64,000 bases of DNA from Sclerodactyla briareus (GCA_026419785.1 JAODTK010000632.1:206001-270000); one strand, 5' to 3'; positions 10,990-22,479 are shown, counted from the first letter of the stretch. Notes: generated by a model from the sequence alone, not told the origin. Program-made: numbers and translations.

Positions 10990-13300
10990 GAGCAATCAGT
11001 GAGTCTATAACACGATCTGACAATGGTAAATAGAGGGGCGGTCATTTTTTTCCGTTTTCCTCAGGAGGGGGAAAAATACCCACATTTCAATCGGCTCTCA
11101 CGGATTTTGCGGGAGGAGTTGGACGTGAATAAATTGATATATGTTAGCAGACATATTTACCTACATATTGGTGTAAAATCTTTTGGTAAGGAATTTCTTC
11201 ACAGATTGGTCGAAATTACTATATACGATTCTTCTGTTATTGTCTCACTTGTTCCCCAGTTAAGTTCCTACATATTTTACATTTCTTCCACCTTTTCATT
11301 TTCATTTCTGGTGATTGAAAGTTGTTGTTTTTTAGTCATTCGTTTTTTTTTTGTTTTTTTTTTTTTATATCTTGCAGTATATGCTGACCAGGTTTAAGAT
11401 TGTTTGCGCCCGTGGTCATGAGTTGGCTAAATAAGTGAATACTGATGATACGGAAATTAGGCTCTTTCACTGTCTCCTTGTGGTAACCCAATGTTAGTAT
11501 TAAAACATGTCCCAGTTTGCCCTCTAGGTTGCGGGGTATGGGACAATGTCGACCAAGTAGCAGTGTGATCAGATGAAGTTCGCGTGTGACATGTCTACAC
11601 ATTTTTAATAATCGAACATGGTTGGTTTGTCAGGTCTCTCAGTAGCAAAACTTATGTTTTGACAAAATTCTATCACAAAAAACGTTTTACGCTGATTGAC
11701 TCATTGCACGCGCTCACTGTATCACCGTTGCCTGTGATGGAACTATGAAACGATTATATTATTCGAGGGGTTACGAGTCAGCGTTTATGGTGTTATTTAG
11801 AGACTGTTAATGAACACAACCTGGAATCGGTGCATGTCGCGTTTCATTCTAAGTTCAGTATTTGTTGCGTCGAACTAGTTTTCGCCGCCTTATATGTGCA
11901 CCGCCCTTGCGTGGCGCACCCCACTCGTCTCATAGAATGAATATCTTATTCGAGCAGACACTAACGTTTTTTACTGCAAATCAGTGGATTCAACTGCAAA
12001 TTTGAACATCAACCACAATCAATACGGAAAGCTCATAGTATAGTTCAAAAATAATGTATTGGTCGATATATTACAATACAAACCTCATATTGCGTATGAC
12101 AAAACTTATCTGGCTGATTAAATATCACGAGAGGAGAAAAGCTGATCAACGTCACCCTCGAACCTCTATAACGGAGCTTCCAAGCAAAACCTAATAATTT
12201 GAAATAACATAAAAGACAATCAGCATACAACTTCTAGAGTCTTCTGCAGTAATAGCAACGTGGAAGAAGTTTGTACACAGCACCCAGCCGGTTGCTTGGT
12301 ATGAAGTACCAATGTTAAGTTGCCCTTCAGAGGTATATCAATTTAAAGTTGTAGCTTTCGAGAGATTTTCCGTTTCTCAACTTCTGGAGTTGTAAAACTA
12401 ATATAATCTGTTGGTATTCTATGATCCAAATGATTCTCGGAACCAATTCAACCAATCCCTAATTCAACAATATTTTTTTTGCCTGAAGCACCTAGCCACA
12501 TCCACCCCCCCCATGGCATTGGCCGTCTCTCTCCCCCCTGCCGTAGCGACAAGGCCCTTGGCCTACCGAACAGAATCCTCCTTCCGCACCAGTCCAATGC
12601 TCCTGGAGAATATAATTCGGGCTACTAAAATCGTTTGGGGGGACGGTTAAAATTTTTATATTATATATGGAAATAATTGAATCTTTACCGGTTTCATTTC
12701 TCTCGCACAGCACACCCTAGTCACAAATCTTCGAAAACGCGGCGGGTTCCAGCAGTGACGACATCGCAGGCGCACCCCGCGTTATCATCAGCAACAAACG
12801 AGGGGCCGTGGTCCCGCCAATCAATAAAGGGAGAGGACTCAGTGAAAACCACATATTAGTATACCGTGCACTGTTCCTGGCGGTGAGCGTTTCACGCATA
12901 ATTTATGCTAACCCGCTAACACTTGTGCCTTGAAATTGTCAGGCCAGCGATCTAACAGAAGGACAAAAACAACCACTGGCTGGAGACATCGATCGACACA
13001 CGAGCATCTGTACCTTTTTGTCTCAGGTAGGCTATTATTAATTCATTAAAGGCCTAGGACTCCCAGCATTGGCAATCATAGGACTGTGATTGTTTGTATC
13101 TCGAAAATGGCCAATGATCGTAATGACCAGGCGGCATTTGGATTGCCGGATAAGTTTTTACACTTGTTTTCTCTTTTATGTTTCCATACATATTCCCATT
13201 ATCATAATAAATTGGGTTCATTATCAAATTTGGTGGTTTGGCCTATCCACATGAACTGGTACTGTTTTCTGACAGGGGGGCTGTGGTAGGGGGTGGTGAT
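10990..13300. other. Intergenic, no supported gene
   Basis: Contains poly-T runs (11340-11368) and a possible 124-codon plus-strand frame from an ATG at 11023. That frame becomes Phe/Ser-rich over the T runs and lacks splice support, so I do not call it. Confidence 0.4.
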
Positions 13301-13310
13301 CCCTCATCGG

Positions 13311-13790
13311 CTAACGGCACCCGCCCGACCTATTGTCCACCTCTTCAATAGTTGGGGCCATCAGGGGCACTCCCGTGAACCGTGGAGACGGAGGTTGGGT
13401 TTTTCGATTGTTTTGACCTCCTAGAAGGTCAAATAAGAAAATTAGCGATGGTGCCTCTCGCCAAAGTGTGGCGGAAGTCGTGATGGCCAAAATCCAAAAG
13501 TGGCCGCCGTCGGTTCCATCTGAAATTTGGTTTCCGCATAGTCTGAGGTACATCGTAGTTTAAAACATCATTACTGGGTTCTTCGAGGGGAAGGCTTTTC
13601 TATTTTCCATATCAGTTTCATGAATTCCAAGTCTCCTAATATTCAAATCCAAAATGACCGCCGTCTGCCATCTTGAAATTGGTTTTCAGACAAGTTTGAG
13701 GTACATCGTTACTTAAAACATCGTTCCATGGGGTTTTTGTGGTCAAGAGATTCCATTTTCCCTATCAATTTCATGAATCTCAAGTGCCTC
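13311..13790 (-). repeat. Dispersed repeat, copy A (minus orientation)
   Basis: Read on the minus strand, this segment repeats the unit that occurs in plus orientation at 17601-18450. Shared phrases include the AAGATGGC(C)GAC...GGCCATTTTGGAT core, the 'tacgatgtacctcaaact' phrase, and a flank with the GACCTC..GGTCAAAACAATCGAAAA string. Two unit copies are visible (about 13500 and 13660). Copies A and B therefore form an inverted pair about 4 kb apart. Confidence 0.75.
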
Positions 13791-13799
13791 CTCCCATCA

Positions 13800-14750
13800 C
13801 CACGTCCGATTGGTCGAATATTCAAATCGTCGCTTCTTATTCCTTATAGGCTTAAAAGAAAGCTCCCGCACCTCCTGATTTGATTTGGGTATACTTAAGT
13901 GAGTGAAGAGAGGAGTTCCCATAATATTTTGAAATGCCCAAGTAGCCCCTCCCCCTCCACTCCCTAAAGTTTCGTCGATTCAATAACAACGCACAAATTT
14001 CTAAATTGGCCGCATCTCAGGCTTTCAGAAGGGGGCACAACTGATAACTCCCTATCTAACGATTCTTGATTCAATATTCATTATTTGTCCTTGTGGGATA
14101 ACTGAAAATGCGATGCGAACAGCATGTACCCGTCCCTGTTCAGCCCTGTTCACCCTCTCGGAAAGATCTCTGGCATATTGTGCAAAAACTATGCAGTACA
14201 TTCCTCCCTGGAGGCATTATTTAAACACAATTCTCAGAATGGAACAACATATGAATTCGCAGACCCCCGCCCCCTACCTCTCCCGGCAGACGCACGCTTC
14301 GAGGGGAGTTAATACACAGCTGCTACATACTTTACATCAATACCTTTGATGATTTCGGTGCGAACGGGTTCTTCGGCCATCAACCCTCGTAACATTCCTA
14401 TGCCTTTGAAATGCACGCGTCGGTTTAGGGAATAAATATGCATACAATTATTTTGTTGTCACCTATCAGGCTGTATAGATAATATGACAGTTGATCACTT
14501 TCCACCGTCCTCGAGTATTTCTTGGCATCTCGCGAAACTGGTGTACATTGTCTGACCGACTCTGAGTCGAACCAAATGAATCAATTCAGTGCTGAGGTCA
14601 CTTTATACATGCCTCCCAGAGTTTGTGCACCACATCCACTTGCAGGCACGGGTGTTACGAAGACGATGTCTCTCATTGGCAACCATCACGGAATAAGATA
14701 CGCAATCTCATGCAATGAACAGATACGTGCTCATTCAGTGCATCTATGAG
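13800..14750. other. Mostly non-coding
   Basis: Weakly related to the surrounding repeat in its first 200 bp (CGATTGGTCGAATATTCAAAT). Short open frames without splice sites follow. Confidence 0.35.
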
Positions 14751-14801
14751 AGTACCTCACATGAAGAGGTCTGGGCTAAACGGGTTCCTTATATCTTGCA
14801 G

Positions 14802-14967
14802 ACGGATGAGGTTGAATCGAACTGAGAGTAAGATGTTGCACTGTCGCGTGTGCATCCAACACCTGGGAAACCAAAAAATACGATGCCCTTGTGGACATTG
14901 GCTGATCTGGTTCTTTGCTACTCCCACACCCGAGGATCTTGAGGCTGCCAATAGGGATGGCTCATAA
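14802..14967 (+). CDS. Possible exon with zinc-binding-like motif
   Basis: After a good acceptor (ccttatatcttgcag) a plus-strand frame stays open to a TAA at about 14967. It contains CRVCIQHLGNQKIRCPCGHW, that is C-x2-C followed 13 residues on by C-x-C-G-H. This looks like a treble-clef-type metal site but matches no family I can name. The opposite strand is also open. Possibly a fragment of a decayed gene together with the exon at 15077. Confidence 0.25.
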
Positions 14968-15076
14968 TACCGTTGGAGTGCCTATATACTTCGATGAGTT
15001 TTGCAGTTATCATCATTCCTGCCACCCGAGATCTCGTCTCTCATTCTCGTAATTGTACATATGCACGTCCTTTCAG

Positions 15077-15385
15077 CAAGAAGATGATGACACGACCGAT
15101 GAGCACCAAACATGTTCACATCCCAAATGTCTCCTCTATGCCCGACGACGCATTTCTCTGTTGCCGTGGAATTTCAAAGGACCAATGGCTTGCTCCAGTA
15201 ACAAGGTCAGGCTACAAATTATGTTACAGGATCACGTAATATCACTGGTTGATCGAGCGGGATGCGACTTTATTTACTGCGTAAGACTAGACGTCAAACA
15301 ACTTGAACGCAGGCACAACGAGCGGGGCCTCCAGTTTCCAACAGTTGGAGGCGCTACCATACTGTTATCCCGCCTAGCCAAGTGA
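15077..15385 (+). CDS. Candidate terminal exon, unknown protein
   Basis: A strong acceptor (atgcacgtcctttcag) is followed by 102 open codons and a TGA. The start is acidic (QEDDDTTDEHQTC). It then has a CSHPKCLLYARRR block and LPWNFKGPMACSSNKVRL, and ends with FPTVGGATILLSRLAK. Composition and length are unlike the random AT-rich background. I recognise no domain. It may belong to a decayed mobile-gene family together with the piece at 14802. Confidence 0.35.
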   Translation, partial: QEDDDTTDEHQTCSHPKCLLYARRRISLLPWNFKGPMACSSNKVRLQIMLQDHVISLVDRAGCDFIYCVRLDVKQLERRHNERGLQFPTVGGATILLSRLAK

Positions 15386-15479
15386 AGGATGAGAACTCAG
15401 CGGCGTAGTTATCCTAGACAGCGAAGATACAGACATCCTGCCATGCTCTCCGTGGCACGTACTGAGAGCTTGTCTTGAA

Positions 15480-15760
15480 GGAGGAGGGGGGGGGGGGGGT
15501 TGGGTTGAACTAAATGGAATTGCGCCTTATAATGGCTCATCCTCCTAGTGGCACATAAGTCCAATTTGTTGGTCCCTAGATATATGCAAAATTCGCTGAA
15601 TAACAGTTGCAAATCCTCTACAGAACTGGAAGAAAATCAGTTTTTTGTATTTAAAAATTACTGATCAATTGGGTCTTGGGGGGGGGGGGGGTCCAACCCA
15701 ACTCCCCGTTTTACCCATTGTGTTGGGGGGGGTGCTGCCTGGTAGTAACAACACACCAGT
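15480..15760. repeat. G-homopolymer tracts
   Basis: Several G runs of 8-14 bases (15488-15499, 15678-15690, 15724-15731). Such runs recur at 24391, 34425, 35594, 61243 and 61341. Confidence 0.8.
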
Positions 15761-16301
15761 CTTCTATGCACGTCAAGCCTCTATTGCTGGAAGTATGACT
15801 GACCAGAGGCCAGAGCTACTTGGATGTAGGCGAGAGCCTGGACTTGCAGAAAGAAATCAAGGCAGATATGAAAACATTTGTCCTTCCAAACTGACGCTGT
15901 TGTGGGCAGGCTAGACCATTGAGATGGCACGAAATGAAAAAAGCACAGTCCGCCTGACCCTGATGACGACACATTAAACACCATCTGCTTTGAACTAGAA
16001 CACCCGTCCTCCCATACGGTCACGGTTGATGAATGGGAATAGTGCCGACCAGTCCGCCGCCATGTCACCCTGTTCCAATCCGCTTCTTTCTCGCATACCG
16101 GTGTGACAGTGAAATGATTAACTCGACTGATCCATATAAGAGTTTGTGTCAACGATAACTACTGGACTACTCGATTAGCGCTTGCCTACAATGCTACCTC
16201 ATGACTTGGACAAGGTAGATCTGGAAGTTATACCATAATGGTCCGCTATGCTAACAAGTCACTGTTTGGTGTAATAGATCGGCTCTATAGTTTGAACCTG
16301 T

Positions 16302-16487
16302 CTAACCAGAGAGCACACCACTACCACTACCGGCAAATGAAGTGATCATATCTTGCACCATGGGAACACTGTTGGCGAGTACTTGATTCGCGTCACTCAT
16401 ATGCTTATGTGCCACTTCAAGTATTTCAAATGAGTAACCAAGGCCATGAATAATCTGTGAAGCGCTGGTTCGTCTAGAAGTCGCCAT
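16302..16487 (-). CDS. Possible first coding exon or small ORF, unknown protein
   Basis: An ATG at 16487 in fair context (TACATGG) opens 61 codons on the minus strand. The peptide looks helical and protein-like (SASQIIHGLGYSFEILEVA, then ANQVLANSVPMVQDMI) and ends in a Gly/Ser-rich tail. Several GT sites in the tail could be donors (GCCG|GTAGTG). Downstream on this strand (16152-15781) lies a 123-codon open frame that might contain the next exon, but I cannot join them. Confidence 0.3.
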   Translation of the reverse strand: MATSRRTSASQIIHGLGYSFEILEVAHKHMSDANQVLANSVPMVQDMITSFAGSGSGVLSG

Positions 16488-17083
16488 GTACACAAACTTA
16501 GCTATTATTATCCATTATCAATAATTTTTAGCCAGTTATCCCTTTTGCTCCATTTTCATAATTCCTCGCTCACTTCAAGTATGTGTGAGCTGCTTTTCCA
16601 ATCGAGCGAGCCGAGGTCGATTTGAAGTGGTGCGACGAATCTGAAAATTGACCAACTATTGGCTTTCAATTGGCGGCTCCTTGTATTTGGAAGTCAAATT
16701 AGGTCATATTTCCCCTGATCGGCAATATGTACTCTCTTTGACCTCTCCAAGCTTGTGAAATCTTATATGGAGGAGCTATGATGTTCCGTTGGCACGGCTA
16801 ATTTTCAGGATGGCCGACAGCAGTCATTTTGACTTATAGCCACCCTCAATTTCTGTCATCACATTCACGAGGAACTCCCTCCCTAATTGTTATAGTTTAC
16901 CTTCCAAGAGGACAAAAGCTTAGGGACCAACCTTCGCTTTCCACTCTGACACGAATCGAAATTTGAACTCAAAATTCGACCAATCGGAAGCTGGGAATCC
17001 TGGATTTGGGATATCAATTTATTTCGAATCATTAAACTGACATTAAATTGACATTAAAAATGAATCCTCGCCCCCGCCCCCTT

Positions 17084-17600
17084 GGGGGGGTGAGATATAG
17101 TTAGAGCGGTATCAGTGTCGCTTTGCATGCAACAGGTCCCGGGTTCGAATTCCATCCGATCAGCACCGGCGTTTTCCAGAAGTGGCTGTACTTGCAGTTC
17201 GACTGGCGTGTTCTGGGTCTTAGTTTCCTGGTCTTAGGTTCCTGGTCCTGCTGTCGAGCAGTGGGCTTGGTAATTTCGGGGGTTGTTTCGGGGCACTTGC
17301 AATAGGTCTCGTCGGTCGGCTGTGGGCAGTCGCGTCGAACATCTTCCACTCCTCCAGGTTCTGATAAGTGGTCAGGTCCTGGAGTTCACTGATCATCCGT
17401 CGGATGGGGACGTAAAATTGCGGTCCCCGGAGCAGGATTGGTGTCACTCCTGCCTCGATATCATCTGAGCACTAGTCGAGAAGAGAAGGCGAGTTGTCGC
17501 CGCTGCTCATCCACGATCAAAAATACGGTTAGGGTTCCACGATTAGTCAAATTGGCTTCCTGAACCCGTAGCAATCAAATCAAATCAAATCAAACCCCAG
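17084..17600 (+). mobile_element. tRNA-Ala-like SINE with (AATCA)n tail
   Basis: The head (17084-17157) is close to a tRNA-Ala(TGC). It has a GTTAGAGCGGTA D-arm, a GCTTTGCATGC anticodon arm, and a GGTCCCGGGTTCGAATTCC T-arm with the B-box at 17142-17153. The acceptor stem does not close, so it is not a functional tRNA. A 350-bp body follows, with a 3' domain (GGGGACGTAAAATTGCGGTC, then GAGCACTAGTCGAGAAGAGA) and a pentanucleotide tail (ATCAA)n at 17572-17597. This head-body-simple tail layout is standard for SINEs. Family unknown to me. Confidence 0.8.
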
Positions 17601-18450
17601 GAATGATGTTTTAAGCTACGATGTACCTCAAACTAGTTGAAAACCAATTTTCAAGATGGCCGACGGTGGCCATTTGGATTTGATATATAAAGAGACTTGG
17701 AATCATGAAACTGGGGACGTTAAATTGCGGTCCCGGGAGCAGGGATTGGTGTCACTCCTGCCTCGATATCATCTGAGCACTAGTCGAGAAGAGAAGGCGA
17801 GTTGTCGCCGCTGCTCATCCACGATCAAAAATTCGGTTAGGGTTCCACGATGAGTCAAATTGGATTCCTGAACCCGTAGCAATCAAATCAAATCAATCAA
17901 ACCACAGGAATGATGTTTTAAGCTACGATGTACCTCAAACTAGTTGAAAACCAATTTTCAAGATGGCCGAACGGCTGCCATTTTGGATTTGATATATAAA
18001 GAGACTTGGAATCATGAAACTGATATGAAAAATGGAATCCTCGACCCACAAAACCTCAGGAATGATGTTTTAAGCTACGATGTTCCTCAAATTATTTGAA
18101 AACCATTTTCAGATGGCCGACGGCGGCCATTTTGGATTTGAGATATTTGGAGACTTGGAATCATGAAACTGATATGAAAAATGGAATCCTCGACCCACAA
18201 AACCTCAGGAATGATGTTTTAAGCTACGATGTACCTCAAACTAGTTGAAAACCAATTTTCAAGATGGCCGAACGGCTGCCATTTTGGATTTTGGCCATTC
18301 ACGACTTCCGCCCACACGGACGAGAGTCACCCTCGCTTATTTTCTTATTCGACCTCAAGGAGGTCAAAACAATCGAAAACCAACCTCCGCTCTCCACGGT
18401 CACGGGAGTGCTCCAATGACCCAGCTACAAGTGGAATTGTTCATAAGCGC
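17601..18450 (+). repeat. Dispersed repeat, copy B: tandem array of about 150-bp units
   Basis: Units begin at 17601, 17908, 18060 and 18209 with 'gaatgatgttttaagctacg'. The first unit is longer because a SINE fragment sits in it (17716-17905). Units share an AAGATGGCCGA..GGCCATTTTGGAT core. The last unit runs on into the flank also present in copy A at 13311-13500. Open frames through the array are chance. Confidence 0.85.
17716..17905 (+). mobile_element. 5'-truncated SINE copy inside the array
   Basis: This 190-bp segment matches 17407-17597 of the full SINE, including its (AATCA)n tail, but lacks the tRNA-like head. It lies within the first array unit. A 5' truncation by target-primed reverse transcription would explain it; a segmental duplication of the SINE-array junction is equally possible. 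Confidence 0.75.
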
Positions 18451-18689
18451 CCTAGGAACAGACGGAGCATATTATGCATGACTGCAAATTCGGTGACTCA
18501 CTCGCTCACGCATGATTGTAGGGCACATGAATGGAAGGCACGTCGTGGTATACAACCTACGCTTCCGGTTCCTCGGCCTCCTCCGCCCAGGCGGTCGACC
18601 CCAACCTGTCGGGTTCAGGACAGACAGGAATCTCCGGAAGACAAACTATGTGCCCCCACATAGTATGTGCCCCCACATAGTATTACCGG

Positions 18690-19390
18690 TGATGTTTGAA
18701 GTGGGTTCAAAAGTGGCTGTACAATACGGGACAGTCATCAATGGGCATGTTTCTACCAGGCAGAAGGTCATTAGTGGTGTTCCCAGGGGGTGTTACGTAA
18801 ACGATCTCGCATATTCTTGTGCATATTCTTGTGCTTGTTAAAAAATGCGGAGGACACAAAATTGAATCTTGGAATGCTTGAATGATGATGTTGGAGGAGA
18901 TTTGGACCGAATCCTAATGGATTTGGCACAGGTGATGCATGTCCGCTTACATAAAACGCCAGACCACGTCTTTCAGTATAACTTTCTGAAAAAAAAGTCG
19001 TTGTGTATTTTCATTCTACATTGAATCCTTCCAGCAGTGTGCGGAAGCAGTAGGGACGTTATCCGGATTAACAGCTTGGAAGGAAAAAAAAAAACGTAAT
19101 TTAGGTTTCCTTTACAAGTACAGTGCTTGTCAGCTGTATAAGCAATTAGTTGGACCTCACCTGAAGTAGTTCGTGCAAAGTGTGGTCTTCTTCCGCGGAG
19201 GTTAATATGCTTATTAGAACGTTGATGTGAAAGAGGGTTTACGCGATTAAGTCATGTCTGCGATATTTTCTGTATGAGCAAAGATTTGAGCGTCTCGGTT
19301 CGACTGGACGACGTTTGTTTTTCTCCCTGTATTGTTGTGTTCTCAGGGTCATTCATGGAGACTCAACTCCTGACTCTAACCTACTAAACT
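18690..19390 (+). mobile_element. Degenerate CR1-like LINE reverse transcriptase, 3' half
   Basis: Motifs of a non-LTR reverse transcriptase appear in the correct order on the plus strand, with frameshifts and stops. From 18734 comes INGHVSTRQKVISGVPRG (thumb-side SGVPQGS region), then YVNDL. Next are EDTKL (about 18850, from ADDTKL) and DLDRIL (about 18900). LYKQLVGPHLK follows at 19134 (family LYKSLVRPHLEY), then LRYFLYEQRFERLGSTGRR (about 19255). The YxDD-type catalytic segment is deleted or mutated between the YVNDL and EDTKL blocks. Not functional. Confidence 0.7.
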
Positions 19391-19399
19391 GAACGAAAC

Positions 19400-21110
19400 T
19401 AAACTAGGTGGTGTCATTGTAGATTCGCTTCATGCTGAATTTGTGCCTTGCTACTGAATAGCCTATACATATAGGAATAATTACAGGTACCGATCCGGAT
19501 GGAGGGTGACCGTACCGGGGGTAACAAGGGAAAACACTTTGAATAGTGCACCCCAGAGTTTTCTGAACCAGAATGAAACCTTCATTGCGGGGTGGTCAAT
19601 GGCGAGTTATATGGGTGATTTAATATATGACAGATAGTGTACGTTATGTAGGAAGGACTATCCGCTGTGTCTCACTCTTCAACAGCAGAACCACCCGTCA
19701 TAGTGGGTTGGCAGGAAAAGTGCGAATACAAATGTGGTATACATGTCATGACGTGGCTTATATGATGAGGCATCTTGTTATATTAAGTTGTGAAACAATA
19801 AGTGTGACGAGGATTCCATCCCATGCTACTAACGACAGGGAGTTAATGGCATTTTGTATAGAGTGACTATTAGTTATAATAGTTATAACTTGGACCATTT
19901 TGCTGCATCCATAATTATCTTGCTCCGCCGAAGTTTGGCCCCTCCCAACTCTTCAAGTGTGGTTTAAAGGCCTGCCTCTTTACACGATGCTTTTTTTGTC
20001 TGAGGACATTCATTTGCTTAATACTACAGATAATATGTTCCGCTGTAAGCTTGGCAATGGGAGATCTTCTGAAGATTTTTTGGTGGTGAGAGGATGCCTT
20101 ACTATAAGGGAATGCCTCCTCTCACCTAATGATAGGGTTACATTTCCATTTCATAAATACCATATTTTCTGATGTTAAGAACGAACTGAAATCATATCAT
20201 AAAATATTTTTGGAGATGCTCTCACGTGGAAAGTAAATGTTACGCTGACTGTACACTGTCAGCCGAAAAAATCATTAGAGTTATAAAAAACAGAACTAAA
20301 TCGGCTTTTTGTGATTTTCTTACATGTACTGTAAAGTAATTTAAAGACAAAAGCGACAATTTTTTTACTGGTGCGCCACAATGGAAATTTTGTTCAGCCT
20401 TTAGGAGGGTGCCTCCACCCCCCAATTTATAGCGTAGCATAGACTGTATGTAGGCTTTCAACTTCGTCACTCATTGGACTGACGTGCCACACCCTACATC
20501 CTGTTTTCACAATGGCCAGTGATGTGAGAACAACTTATGGCCAGAACAACCTTATGCAAGTACAAGCCTAGCCTATTCATTTACTCACAACTTCATATTC
20601 TACTACACACATTACAATAATATAGTCCTAAGCAAGGCTTCGCGAATGAGATGGGCTGGATAGTGTTTAGGCCTCTTTTATTCTTGCGGCGACTGTGTAA
20701 CCGTAATTTGTAGATTTTTAATGTAACCTTTTTATGCGCCTAGCTAGGCGGCAAGCTGAGGGCCCAACGTTAGGCTAACCTAAGCCTAGGTTCGGAGCCT
20801 TCACTCCAGCCTACTGGGATAGGTAACCACCGTAATCTTAACGCCTACACTTTAATACCGCTTAATAAGTCCGAGAACTTCGGTTCTGTTGACGCGTGCG
20901 GTATTGTAACATGTCTGGTAATTCAATTCAATTCAATTCAATGCCTTCGACTCCCGCACTGTACATACCACAAGCGCAGTCATGCATGCATAGCATGAGC
21001 CCACCTACGATGTGCGTGCAAGCCTAACGACTGTGGCAATTTGTGCTGTCCGACTTGTTTTGTTGTTATGTTTTTATTGTTATTTTTTGTTTGTTGTTGT
21101 TATTGTTGTT
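19400..21110. other. Intergenic, no gene supported
   Basis: Holds a short inverted repeat (20085-20094 GGTGAGAGGA with 20117-20126 TCCTCTCACC) and a (TTCAA)n run at 20917-20942. No exon with splice support. Confidence 0.4.
20917..20942. repeat. (TTCAA)5 microsatellite
   Basis: Five pentanucleotide units. This resembles the pentanucleotide SINE tails elsewhere in the window and could be the tail of an eroded insertion, but no head is recognisable upstream. Confidence 0.7.
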
Positions 21111-21136
21111 GTTGTTTTTCGTCATATGAACCTCGA

Positions 21137-21235
21137 GTCATAGGTTATAATGACGTCAGAACGATTACGTAATCGCCCGAAAAACCGGGTCATATAGGTT
21201 ATAATGACGTCAGAACGATTACTAAATAGCCCGGA
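21137..21235. promoter_or_regulatory. Direct repeat carrying two perfect CRE palindromes
   Basis: A block of about 54 bp (AGGTTATAATGACGTCAGA, then ACGATTAC..) occurs twice. Each copy contains TGACGTCA, the palindromic cAMP-response element bound by CREB/ATF proteins, at 21151-21158 and 21205-21212. The repeat overlaps the 3' end of the minus-strand open frame at 21222. Two exact 8-mers 54 bp apart come from the duplication, so they count as one event. Function unproven. Confidence 0.4.
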
Positions 21236-21545
21236 AATCCTCAACTTCGGCCAAAATAACGCGCCTGTCGAAATATTTCAATGATTTCTTATCCCTGTAC
21301 ACAAAAAAAACAGATTGTTTAAACAGCCCAAGGTATTCCAGGCGTTCAACGCCATCAGGACGGCTGTAACAAAGATTAATTGGCTTTTCAACATTACCGT
21401 CGATCAGGCTACTAACAATTAGAAGTGTTCCATCAAAGCTTTCGTGTGTGTTGCCACTTACGGTGGATTTCCGGGACGTTGCGTCGAAGCAAGAATAATG
21501 AATACACAGCGTCATCAGCTCGCCGATTGCAATCATGCATTCAAA
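21222..21545 (-). CDS. Uncharacterised open frame of about 107 codons
   Basis: The minus strand is open from just after a TGA to a TAG at 21222, with an ATG at 21536. The sequence is protein-like throughout (SSLIDGNVEKPINLCYSR, then GVERLEYLGLFKQSVFFVY). Oddly, it also contains a perfect donor (ACC|GTAAGT) and two strong acceptors (ctttgttacag, ttttttgtgtacag) inside the open frame. It could be an intronless coding piece or a pair of exons around a fully open intron. No family recognised. Confidence 0.35.
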   Translation of the reverse strand, partial: FECMIAIGELMTLCIHYSCFDATSRKSTVSGNTHESFDGTLLIVSSLIDGNVEKPINLCYSRPDGVERLEYLGLFKQSVFFVYRDKKSLKYFDRRVILAEVEDFRAI

Positions 21546-21559
21546 TCACAAAGACAAAC

Positions 21560-22245
21560 TGAATGAGATTACCGTCCGTCGTAGTTACGTAGAGAAGTAC
21601 TTATCCATTCACCAGACGGCACAGACCCATTTTAAGATAGAGTAAAGCCCAATGTTCTTCATGCTTTGTTTAAATGGGACAAAGTTAGACAATTCTCAAA
21701 CATTATGTAAAGTTTACCTCCTGCGACCTCTCGAATGCCCTTCATGTCCTTTTTAGGATTAACACCAGACCCCCCATACAACACCAAGTTTTGCTCAAAT
21801 TCGTCAAGTTAGAAAACAAAACAGATTTGACCTCCAATGTCCTTGCCATTTTTCGGGATCAGTTTTTGTCCTCACCCACTAGGGTTCGTTTAGATCGGAC
21901 TGATTAGTATATTTGCGTAAAACCTGCGAAATAGAAGGTAGCATACATGCAGTTATGCCGATTTTCTCCAACTCCTCCAATATTTTACAAGGGCGGCCGT
22001 GTTTGTACGAGTTTCAGATAAATCAGATGAAGCTTTAGAGAGTTATTGCGCCTACTCCAACACTTCCCGGCGGCAGTAGAAACCGCGGCTGCGGCGGACT
22101 CAGAACCGAACCTGAGCCCCGATTTGATTCACCACCTGAGGCCACTGAACGCGCCATCGCTCATGCAACAGTGGGGGAGGCGCTAACCCGTATAAAGGGC
22201 TATGTGCTAGCGATGGCGTGGTCGGTCAGGTCCCGAAATAGTATA
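21560..22245. other. Intergenic
   Basis: No supported feature. Somewhat GC-rich at 22060-22150 (eroded SINE or repeat possible). Confidence 0.35.
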
Positions 22246-22249
22246 TCAT

Positions 22250-22258
22250 TATTATTCT

Positions 22259-22290
<32 letters not shown>

Positions 22291-22306
22291 ATTATTATTA
22301 TTATTA

Positions 22307-22338
<32 letters not shown>

Positions 22339-22399
22339 TATTATTATTATTATTATATTATTATTATTATTATATTATTATTATTATTATTATTATTAT
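22250..22399. repeat. (ATT)n microsatellite, about 150 bp
   Basis: Interrupted TTA/ATT repeats. A similar array lies at 47538-47640. Confidence 0.95.
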
Positions 22400-22479
22400 G
22401 GACTCAACGGTCCTGGCCCCGGAATCCCACCCGGATTTTAGGAGATCAGTTACCCTGCCGCTTCACTTCCGAAACATAA

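Noticed and set aside
15781..16152. 123-codon minus-strand frame
   Set aside because: Competing frames are open across the same segment and no acceptor links it to the ORF at 16302-16487.
17084..17157. Functional tRNA-Ala gene
   Set aside because: D, anticodon and T arms are recognisable, but the acceptor stem does not close and a SINE body with simple tail follows.
18229..18663. 144-codon plus-strand frame
   Set aside because: It runs through the end of the tandem repeat array; the inverted copy at 13.3 kb does not keep the frame.
22171..22479. Leu/Ile/Tyr-rich open frame
   Set aside because: Translation of the (ATT)n microsatellite.
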